A stretch of DNA of 50,742 bases from an uncultured Prevotellaceae bacterium (GTDB taxonomy: Bacteria; Bacteroidota; Bacteroidia; Bacteroidales; Bacteroidaceae): positions 1 to 50,742 of the forward strand of contig ONCZ01000029.1 in NCBI GenBank assembly GCA_900316445.1. Reading direction: 5' to 3'. Below are positions 1 through 6,773 of the stretch, piece by piece (the stretch's first letter is position 1; every line of letters starts with the position of its first letter). A program made the position numbers and the translations under genes. The notes beneath the pieces were generated by a model. That model had not been told where the DNA came from. It saw only the letters and a list, made by a program, of their open reading frames with translations, and did no database searches.

Positions 1-1
1 T

Positions 2-49
2 AAGCCACTCTTCGACATCAAGGCCATTCTCGACAAGAAGCAAAATTAA
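2..49 (+). CDS. C-terminal end of an unidentified protein (partial)
   Basis: The frame starting at base 2 reads KPLFDIKAILDKKQN and ends at a TAA at 47-49. It is the last 15 codons of a gene that begins left of the window. The piece is too short to name; a nucleotide-sugar dehydrogenase tail is conceivable but unsupported. It converges on the GH97 gene that ends at 350. Confidence 0.45.
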   Translation, partial: KPLFDIKAILDKKQN

Positions 50-172
50 ATTAACAGGCGCACGTGCGAACAGGGTGACGCATCGCCGAAGTCAAGAAAA
101 TACTTTACAAGAGTTTGAGTATGCGTGGAAACTTGGAGAAAGGTGCCTGTAAAATGGGAGTTTAAACGGATT

Positions 173-207
173 AAAGTCGGAGTTTACAGGCAGTAAACTC
201 CGACTTT
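173..207. terminator. 15-bp hairpin between convergent genes
   Basis: AAAGTCGGAGTTTAC (173-187) pairs perfectly with 193-207 around a 5-nt loop. It lies in the gap 50-349 between two converging genes and could end transcription from both sides, although there is no long T run. Nothing else clear is seen in this gap. The right arm contains AAACTCCGACTTTCC (195-209), which recurs exactly at 22236-22250, so the hairpin may also belong to a repeat family. Confidence 0.45.
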
Positions 208-349
208 CCTTAGTCCAAAATTCGATAGATTATAACTCTTTGACAATCAAATAGATACAAAATCGGCAAGTGATGAGAGCTGTAAAAACGAATTTTGTTT
301 ACAATGTTATACAAATTCTCCTCGAGGGGTTACAATGTTACAAATCTGT

Positions 350-2392
350 TCAGAATCTTTTGAGGATGATGCCGCCGTTGGGTTGGATGGTAACCTTAGC
401 GCGGCCCTTCTTGTCGATCTTGAGGGGGAAGACCGTGGGCTCGCCGGAAGGCTCATCGACGTAGTAACGGAGGGATTCGCCTGGGGTGAACATCGGCAGG
501 TCGAGGGTGAGCTTCAGGGGCTCTTTGAGGGCGTTGAGGCCTGCGATGTACCATTGGCCGTTAGTAGCCTTACGGGCGAGGACAACGTAACGGCCGGGAT
601 AGCCGTCGATGAAGCGTGTCTCCTCCCAGGTGGTGGGAAGGCGGCGAAGGAAGTCGAGTTCAAACTCAGGCAGTTCGCCGAGGTTGTTCGGCTGCATGGC
701 GACACATTGCACGGAGGTCTGCATGATGAGACCTGAGGCAAGTTCGAAGATGTCGGTCGTTTTGCGGGTGTGTCGGCTCTTGTTGTCTGGCGAGAGATGC
801 TTGTTCATGATGATGCCTCCCCAGTCCATCGAGGCAGTGGCATTGCGGCAGAAGGGATGGAGGGTGAGGTCGAAGGGCTGCTTGATGGCGGCACCCTCGT
901 TGAAGAACACGTTCTCTGAGGCCAGCACTGCCTCTGAGGCTACGAAGTTGGGATACATCCGTTCCCAGCCGCGAGGTACCGTGCAGCCATGGAATACGAC
1001 CTGCAGCCCGTGGCGGTTGGCGTCGCTGAGGATGTCCTCATAGAGCCGCATCGTCTCCTGCTTGTCGCCTCCGAAGAAGTCCACCTTGATGCCCTTGATG
1101 CCGATGGACTGCATCCACTTCATCTCCCTATCGCGGGCGATGGCCGTCGACATGCAGTCACGCGGCCCCTGCGGAGCGTCGTTCCAAAAACCGTTGCTGT
1201 TATACCATAAAAGGAGGTGCACACCCTTCGACTGGGCATACTTTGAGAGTCCCTCGATGCGGTCGCGGCCAATCTGCGTGTCCCACCAGTTATCCACGAG
1301 GCAGTATTCAAAGCCCATAGCCGAGGCGAGATCGATGAATTTCACCTGGTCGTCGTAGTTGATGCTCTTGTCTTGCCAGATGAGCCAGCTCCAGGTGTAA
1401 CGGCCTGGCTTGTAGTCTGTTGAAGGCTTGTAGAGAGGCTCGACGAGATCGTAGCTGATGGTGGTCTCGACGATGGGCTTGAGTGAGGTGCCGAGGGTGA
1501 TGGTGCGCCAGGGGGTCTCGCCGGGCAGGGGAATGGCAGCGAAATCTGAGCCATAGCCGTTGTTCTCACCGGCATCGGGGTAGGCGATGGTGTAGCCGAC
1601 GCCGGGTTGGTAGTCGGAGAGATGAGAGCCGCAGTAATTTGAACCAACGCTGGTTTCGCTGATTAAAGCCCAGGCGTCGGACCTTACACTGGGGACAGAC
1701 CCCCTGTAATTCGCTTTGCTACTCACAGTGGGGTCAGTCCCCATTGTGAGGTGGAAGAGGGCGGGGAAGATGTAGCCGTGATTGTATTGTGAGGGCGTGT
1801 CCATCGGGGCATCGGCAGAGTAACCTTCCTCGTAGCTGGGCTTGGTCTGTTCCCAGCCAGACTCAGGACCAATCTGCGGAGAGATGAAGGTGGTGGTGCC
1901 GTCGGGGAAGTTGAAGCTGCTGAGCTCGCTCTTGATGCGCAGGCGCTTGGGTTCCTTGCCCTGCCACTTCTGACGGGGGATGGCGTAGCGGAAGGCGATG
2001 TCGTTGTCAGAGACCTGGAAGATGATGCTGAAGCGCTGGTGGTCTTTGTTCTCGATGTCGATGACGGCCTTCGTGGCTTTGTAGGCGTGAGAAGAGGCCT
2101 TGGTGCCACGCATCTGATAGTCATAATTAAGAGTTAAGAGTGAAGAGTTAAGAATGGAGAGATTGCGGGAGAAGTCGCCGATGCTGGTTTTCAGGCCGAG
2201 GGCTGATTTCTTCAGCATTCGCTGATCGTTGAGCGTGGCGTCGTAGTACAGCCTGCCGCCCTCACAACTCACGTTGACTACCAACCGCCCGTCGGGCGAT
2301 GACACCTTCACGTCCTCAGCAGATAAGGGTAAAAAGGTTAAAAGGTAAAAAAGTAAAAGGGTGAAACACTTACCTAAAATATTATTACTCAT
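350..2392 (-). CDS. Secreted GH97 alpha-glycosidase (retaining, alpha-galactosidase-like)
   Basis: This 680-residue protein has an N-terminal export signal (hydrophobic core about residues 10-23, ending near SAED), a GH97 N-terminal beta domain, a central barrel and a C-terminal beta domain. Family-specific stretches include the EYCLVDNWW region and GIKVDFFGGD. D438 in KVDFF sits where the retaining GH97 enzymes carry their nucleophile, so an alpha-galactosidase is more likely than an inverting SusB-type alpha-glucosidase; this is inference from the family. The protein would act in the periplasm or at the surface, releasing alpha-linked sugars. Two stretches look foreign: about 23 residues near 190-216 (TMGTDPTVSSK to SVRS), encoded by a palindromic repeat, and the leucine/serine stretch near residues 78-90, encoded by a degenerate tandem repeat. 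The signal-peptide core is also encoded by a repeated A/G-rich tract. The gene follows nagB on the same strand after 141 bp of repeat. Confidence 0.9.
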   Translation of the reverse strand: MSNNILGKCFTLLLFYLLTFLPLSAEDVKVSSPDGRLVVNVSCEGGRLYYDATLNDQRMLKKSALGLKTSIGDFSRNLSILNSSLLTLNYDYQMRGTKASSHAYKATKAVIDIENKDHQRFSIIFQVSDNDIAFRYAIPRQKWQGKEPKRLRIKSELSSFNFPDGTTTFISPQIGPESGWEQTKPSYEEGYSADAPMDTPSQYNHGYIFPALFHLTMGTDPTVSSKANYRGSVPSVRSDAWALISETSVGSNYCGSHLSDYQPGVGYTIAYPDAGENNGYGSDFAAIPLPGETPWRTITLGTSLKPIVETTISYDLVEPLYKPSTDYKPGRYTWSWLIWQDKSINYDDQVKFIDLASAMGFEYCLVDNWWDTQIGRDRIEGLSKYAQSKGVHLLLWYNSNGFWNDAPQGPRDCMSTAIARDREMKWMQSIGIKGIKVDFFGGDKQETMRLYEDILSDANRHGLQVVFHGCTVPRGWERMYPNFVASEAVLASENVFFNEGAAIKQPFDLTLHPFCRNATASMDWGGIIMNKHLSPDNKSRHTRKTTDIFELASGLIMQTSVQCVAMQPNNLGELPEFELDFLRRLPTTWEETRFIDGYPGRYVVLARKATNGQWYIAGLNALKEPLKLTLDLPMFTPGESLRYYVDEPSGEPTVFPLKIDKKGRAKVTIQPNGGIILKRF
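1687..1748. repeat. In-frame palindromic insert inside the GH97 gene (family 2)
   Basis: CACTGGGGACAGACCCC at 1687-1703 is an imperfect inverted copy of GGGGTCAGTCCCCATTGTG at 1730-1748. The insert keeps the reading frame and adds about 23 residues between HLT and DAWALISE, which GH97 proteins normally join more directly. The right half resembles the hairpin after the GH9 gene at 43339-43367 (GTCAG, CCC, TGTGAGG in the same order), suggesting one family. Confidence 0.6.
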
Positions 2393-2409
2393 AGATGGAT
2401 ATATTTAAA

Positions 2410-2514
2410 CAACGGATTTCACGGATTGCACGGATTTAAAGGCTGATCAGACCACCCCTCACCCCTCCTACTCAGGAGGGGAAATGAAATCCGTTTAATC
2501 CGTGAAATCCGTTG
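2410..2514. repeat. Nested inverted-repeat element between nagB and GH97
   Basis: The outer arms are 28 bp (2410-2437 and 2487-2514), 26 of 28 complementary, and are built from the short degenerate unit CACGGATT. Inside lies a family-1 palindrome: CAGACCACCCC followed by CCTCCTACTCAGGAGG. It separates two same-strand genes and would form a large hairpin in the mRNA. Confidence 0.75.
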
Positions 2515-2533
2515 TCGTTAATAATTTATGTAA

Positions 2534-3328
2534 TTACAGCAGCTGGTCCTGCTCGATGTCCTTGAAGTACTTATAGGTGCTGACCTTCAGTTCGTCGGCA
2601 GCCTCCTCGTCGCAGACGATGATGCCGTGGGCATGCATCTGCAGGGCACTGATGGTCCACATGTGGTTGATGCTTCCCTCGATGGCAGCCTGCAGGGCAC
2701 GGGCCTTCAGGTGACCGTTGGCCAGGATCATCACCTCACGGGCATCCATCACAGTGCCGACACCTACCGTCAGGGCATGGGCGGGCACGTTCTCGGGCTT
2801 GCCACCGAAGAAACGGCTGTTGGCGATGCGGGTGTCTGTGGTGAGGGTCTTCATACGGGTACGGCTCTGGAGCGAACTGCCTGGCTCGTTGAAGGCAATG
2901 TGACCATCGGGGCCGATACCGCCGATGAACAGGTCGATGCCGCCAGCCTCTTCGATCATGGCCTCATACTTGGCGCACTCCTCGTTCAGGTCGGGGGCGT
3001 TACCGTTCAGGATGTGGATGTTCTCCTTCGGACAGTCAATGTGGTCGAAGAGGTTACGGGCCATGAAGGCATGGTAGCTCTCGGGATGCGTCTCTGGCAG
3101 ACCGACATACTCGTCCATATTGAAGGTGATGACATTCTGGAACGACACCTTACCGGCACGGTTGGCCTCGACGAGGGCATTGTACATGCCTACGGGAGAG
3201 GAACCTGTGGGAAGGCCCAGAACGAACTTGTGATCGGGCGTCGGGTTGAACTTGTTGATACGCTCAATGACATGATCGGCTGCCCACTGAGACAGTTTCT
3301 GATAGTCTGACTGAATAATTACTCTCAT
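2534..3328 (-). CDS. nagB: Glucosamine-6-phosphate deaminase
   Basis: NagB converts glucosamine-6-phosphate to fructose-6-phosphate and ammonia in the cytoplasm, feeding amino sugars into glycolysis. From the start chosen here the protein is 264 residues, the usual family length. It begins [17 protein letters not shown] and carries the family signatures [29 protein letters not shown] and [17 protein letters not shown]. The frame is open to 3397, but those 23 extra residues are unlike the family and run over the promoter region, so ATG at 3328 is preferred. It is divergent from hflX. Confidence 0.95.
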   Translation of the reverse strand: MRVIIQSDYQKLSQWAADHVIERINKFNPTPDHKFVLGLPTGSSPVGMYNALVEANRAGKVSFQNVITFNMDEYVGLPETHPESYHAFMARNLFDHIDCPKENIHILNGNAPDLNEECAKYEAMIEEAGGIDLFIGGIGPDGHIAFNEPGSSLQSRTRMKTLTTDTRIANSRFFGGKPENVPAHALTVGVGTVMDAREVMILANGHLKARALQAAIEGSINHMWTISALQMHAHGIIVCDEEAADELKVSTYKYFKDIEQDQLL

Positions 3329-3365
3329 AATGCTATTGTTTTGTTTGGTTCGTAAAATCTGAGTG

Positions 3366-3373
3366 CAAAAATA
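3366..3373 (-). promoter_or_regulatory. Bacteroidetes -7 box for nagB
   Basis: On the minus strand this reads TATTTTTG, matching TAnnTTTG, about 40 bp upstream of the nagB ATG. No good -33 TTTG is seen at the usual spacing. Confidence 0.4.
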
Positions 3374-3447
3374 CAAGGAAAATTTTTTTTTAGGCACGGA
3401 TTAACACGGATTAACACGGATTTTTTATAATGGTGGCAGAAATTGAC

Positions 3448-3455
3448 TAACTTTG
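3448..3455 (+). promoter_or_regulatory. Bacteroidetes -7 box for hflX
   Basis: TAACTTTG lies only 8 bp before the hflX ATG at 3464. If used, the transcript would have almost no leader. The -33 element is weak. Confidence 0.4.
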
Positions 3456-3463
3456 TGCCCTGA

Positions 3464-4876
3464 ATGAAAGAATTTGTAATATCAGAGGCGAAGGCCGAGA
3501 CGGCGGTATTGGTGGGACTTGTCACCAAGGAGCAGGATGAGGCCAAGACCAAGGAATATCTCGACGAACTGGAGTTCCTGGCCGATACGGCTGGGGCTGT
3601 CACCGTGAAGCGGTTTACGCAGAAGGTGGGTGGCCCGAGCCAGATGACGTATGTGGGCTCAGGTAAGCTGCAGGAGATCAAGGCGTATATTAAGAAATGT
3701 CAAGACGCCTATGACGACTGGCTCGATGCGCAGGATGCATCCTTGTTTGGGGATCAGACCACCCCGCCCTCCGGGCACCCCTCCTACTCAGGAGGGGAAA
3801 TTCCGCAACCGGTGGGTATGGTGATTTTCGATGATGAACTGAGTGCGAAGCAGATCAGGAATATCGAGCAGGAGCTGCAGGTGAAGATCCTCGACAGGAC
3901 ATCGTTGATATTGGATATCTTCGCGATGCGGGCACAGACGGCAGAGGCCAAGGCACAGGTGGAACTGGCACAGCACCGTTATATGTTGCCGAGACTGCAA
4001 AGGCTTTGGACTCACCTGGAACGTCAGGGCGGTGGTTCCGGTTCTGGAGGCGGAAAGGGAAGCGTAGGTCTGCGTGGCCCTGGTGAGACGCAGTTGGAGA
4101 TGGACCGTCGTATCATCCTCCAGCGCATCACCCTGTTGAAACAGCGCCTGGCAGAGATAGACAAGCAGAAGACTACCCAGCGGAAGAACCGAGGCAGACT
4201 GATCCGTGTGGCCCTCGTGGGCTATACCAACGTAGGCAAGTCGACGATGATGAACCTGTTGGCGAAGAGTGAGGTGTTCGCAGAGAACAAGCTCTTTGCT
4301 ACCCTCGACACCACCGTCCGAAAGATGACCATCGACAACTTGCCTTTCCTCTTGGCGGATACCGTAGGATTTATCCGTAAGTTGCCCTCAGACCTCGTGG
4401 AATCGTTTAAGTCGACACTGGACGAGGTGAGAGAGGCGGATCTGCTGGTGCATGTGGTGGATATCTCCCATCCTGACTTTGAGGAACAGATCCGTGTGGT
4501 GGATGAGACGTTGATGGAACTGGGCTGTGCGGAGAAACCGCAGCTGCTGGTATTTAATAAGATTGATGCGTATAAGTGGGTAGAGAAGGAGGAGGATGAT
4601 CTGACGCCGATGACGAGAGAGAACTATACCTTAGAAGACCTCAAAAAGACCTGGATGGGGAAGATTGGGGCGGATCAGACCACCCCGCCCTCCGGGCACC
4701 CCTCCTACTCAGGAGGGGAAGGGAGATGCCTAGAGTGCTTGTTTATAAGTGCAAAAAAGAAAGAGAACATTGACGAGTTGCGAGAGGTGCTCTATAAGAG
4801 AGTGCGCGAGCTGCACGTTCAGAAATATCCGTATAACGATTTTTTATATAACGACTATCAAGAATTTGAGAATTAG
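3464..4876 (+). CDS. hflX: Ribosome-associated GTPase HflX with two identical inserted peptides
   Basis: HflX is a translation-factor-class GTPase that binds and splits stalled or stressed ribosomes. The 470-residue protein shows the HflX N-terminal domain, then a glycine-rich linker and [12 protein letters not shown], then the G domain: G1 GYTNVGKST (253-261), G3 DTVGF (from 299), G4 NKID (365-368), G5 SAK. Residues 97-112 and 404-419 are the same peptide, [16 protein letters not shown], encoded by identical 48-bp DNA. The first lies in a loop before the conserved IFDDELS region; the second lies between G4 and G5. Neither belongs to the family, and without them the length is normal for Bacteroidetes. 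All GTPase motifs are intact, so the protein is probably functional. The downstream gene starts 6 bp after the stop. Confidence 0.95.
   Translation: MKEFVISEAKAETAVLVGLVTKEQDEAKTKEYLDELEFLADTAGAVTVKRFTQKVGGPSQMTYVGSGKLQEIKAYIKKCQDAYDDWLDAQDASLFGDQTTPPSGHPSYSGGEIPQPVGMVIFDDELSAKQIRNIEQELQVKILDRTSLILDIFAMRAQTAEAKAQVELAQHRYMLPRLQRLWTHLERQGGGSGSGGGKGSVGLRGPGETQLEMDRRIILQRITLLKQRLAEIDKQKTTQRKNRGRLIRVALVGYTNVGKSTMMNLLAKSEVFAENKLFATLDTTVRKMTIDNLPFLLADTVGFIRKLPSDLVESFKSTLDEVREADLLVHVVDISHPDFEEQIRVVDETLMELGCAEKPQLLVFNKIDAYKWVEKEEDDLTPMTRENYTLEDLKKTWMGKIGADQTTPPSGHPSYSGGEGRCLECLFISAKKKENIDELREVLYKRVRELHVQKYPYNDFLYNDYQEFEN
3752..3799 (+). repeat. In-frame 48-bp family-1 repeat, copy A in hflX
   Basis: The unit starts GATCAGACCACCCC and ends with CCTCCTACTCAGGAGG plus GGAA. 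It is exactly 16 codons long and begins on a codon boundary. Copy B at 4673-4720 is identical. Confidence 0.85.
4673..4720 (+). repeat. In-frame 48-bp family-1 repeat, copy B in hflX
   Basis: It is identical to copy A at 3752-3799, in the same orientation and the same reading frame, 921 bp downstream. It encodes [16 protein letters not shown] in the loop between the G4 and G5 motifs. Confidence 0.85.
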
Positions 4877-4882
4877 AGAACT

Positions 4883-6733
4883 ATGGAGTACAGACAACTA
4901 ACACAGACTGAGATTGAAGTATTAGAGAACAATGTCTGCTGGGCGGAGGATTGGGATCGCGTCCAGGTGGCAGAGGGTTTTAAGCCCTATAACTTCCACC
5001 GCGTGATCTTCTATGGTGACATCCGCCTGGGAGAGTTTAATAAACAGGTGGAGGTGACCAAGGGCTTCTTCAAGCACTCGGGCATCAACGACACGACGCT
5101 GCGGAATGTGACCGTCGGCAATGACTGTCTGATTGAGAAGGTGGGAAACTATATCAATAACTACACCATCGGCAACGACTGTTATATCGCTAACATCTGT
5201 ACGCTGGAGACCACTGACGACGCCACCTTCGGCGAGGGATCAGTGATCTCGGTGCTCAATGAGATGGGTGACGGCAACGTGACCATCTTCCGCGAACTGA
5301 ACTCTCAGCTGGCCTCCTTCATGGTGAAGCATTACAACGACAAAGGTCTGCGTCAGACACTCCAGCAGATGATTGAGGACGAGCTCCGTGTGAATCGTCC
5401 GGACCGTGGCTATATCGGCAACAACGTGAAGATCATCAACGCCAAGGATATCATGAACACCATCATCAAGGGTGACTGTGAAATCTCGGGGGCTGCCCGT
5501 CTGTCAGAGTGTACGGTGATGAGTTCGATGGATGCGCCGGTATTCATCGGTACGGGTGTCATCTGTGAGAACTCCATCATCTGCGACGGTTGTTCGATCA
5601 ATAACAGTGTGAAGATGCAGGACTGCTTCGTGGGTGAGGCCTGTCAGATTACCAACGGTTTCACGGCTGAGGCCAGTCTGTTCTTCGCCAACTCGTTCAT
5701 GGCCAACGGTGAGGCCTGCGCTGCCTTCTGCGGACCTTTCTGTGCCTCGCATCATAAGAGCTCGCTGCTCATCGGCGGTGAGTTCTCGTTCTATAATGCC
5801 GGTTCGAACACGAACTTCTCTAACCACGCCTATAAGATGGGCCCGTTGCACTGGGGAACCTTGGAGCGTGGTACGAAGACGGCTTCTGGTGCCTATATCC
5901 TGATGCCTGCCACCATCGGTGCGTTCAGCGTCTGTTTCGGTAAGCTGATGCACCATCCCGACACCCGTAACCTGCCTTTCTCGTACCTTATTAATTATGG
6001 TGAGACGATGACGCTCGTGCCGGGTCGTAACATCACCACCGTGGGTCTCTATCGTGATATCAAGAAATGGCCGAAGCGTGACAAGCGCTCGAAGCTGTCG
6101 AGGAAGAGTATCATCAACTTCGACTGGCTCTCGCCCTTCACTGTAGGTGAGATTATGGAGGGCATCAAGATCCTGACGGCCCTGCGTGAGGCATCGGGTG
6201 ACAATGTGTCGACCTATAACTTCCATGAGTATGTGATCAATGCCTCATCGTTGCGGAAGGGTCTGAAGTATTACGACATCGCCCTGAGGATCTATATGGG
6301 TGCCGTGCTGAAGCGTGCCCAGAAGGAGGGCTTCTTCGGACGTCCGAAGAGCATTGTGGGCAAGGGGCGTTGGACAGACCTCAGTGGACTGCTCCTGCCA
6401 GAGAGTGAGGAGTTGCGTATCGTACGGGACATCAAGAGCGGTGACATCGATAATATCCAGCAGCTGCTCGACCGTTTCGTGGAGATCAACAACAACTACA
6501 GTGAGTACCGCTGGTCGTGGTCGTACCAGATGATCCTGGACTACTATGGGCTTGAGGAGATCACGGAGGAGGATGTGGCCCGAATCCATGAGGACTATAT
6601 CAAGGCCCGTCGTGCGTGGATTGCCGAGATCCGTAAGGATGCGGAGAAGGAATACTCCATGGGTGACGTGGAGAAGGATGTCTTCGATGACTTCCTCGAG
6701 AAACTCGACCATGAGATAGATTATGAAAACTAA
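4883..6733 (+). CDS. DUF4954-type protein with left-handed beta-helix
   Basis: This 616-residue protein resembles the DUF4954 family of Bacteroidetes. Residues about 70-300 contain many short I/V-G-N-D and V-x-I-G steps typical of hexapeptide-repeat left-handed beta-helices, as in sugar-nucleotide acyl- and nucleotidyltransferases. The C-terminal 200 residues are charged and helical. There is no signal peptide, so it is probably cytoplasmic. The substrate is unknown. It is 6 bp downstream of hflX and likely co-transcribed. Confidence 0.75.
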   Translation: MEYRQLTQTEIEVLENNVCWAEDWDRVQVAEGFKPYNFHRVIFYGDIRLGEFNKQVEVTKGFFKHSGINDTTLRNVTVGNDCLIEKVGNYINNYTIGNDCYIANICTLETTDDATFGEGSVISVLNEMGDGNVTIFRELNSQLASFMVKHYNDKGLRQTLQQMIEDELRVNRPDRGYIGNNVKIINAKDIMNTIIKGDCEISGAARLSECTVMSSMDAPVFIGTGVICENSIICDGCSINNSVKMQDCFVGEACQITNGFTAEASLFFANSFMANGEACAAFCGPFCASHHKSSLLIGGEFSFYNAGSNTNFSNHAYKMGPLHWGTLERGTKTASGAYILMPATIGAFSVCFGKLMHHPDTRNLPFSYLINYGETMTLVPGRNITTVGLYRDIKKWPKRDKRSKLSRKSIINFDWLSPFTVGEIMEGIKILTALREASGDNVSTYNFHEYVINASSLRKGLKYYDIALRIYMGAVLKRAQKEGFFGRPKSIVGKGRWTDLSGLLLPESEELRIVRDIKSGDIDNIQQLLDRFVEINNNYSEYRWSWSYQMILDYYGLEEITEEDVARIHEDYIKARRAWIAEIRKDAEKEYSMGDVEKDVFDDFLEKLDHEIDYEN

Positions 6734-6773
6734 TTGATTGTTTATAGTTTAAAGTTTATAGTTTATAGATGAT

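Noticed and set aside
3329-3397. Longer nagB start at 3397
   Set aside because: The extra 23 residues cover the promoter and are absent from the family; ATG 3328 gives the standard N-terminus.
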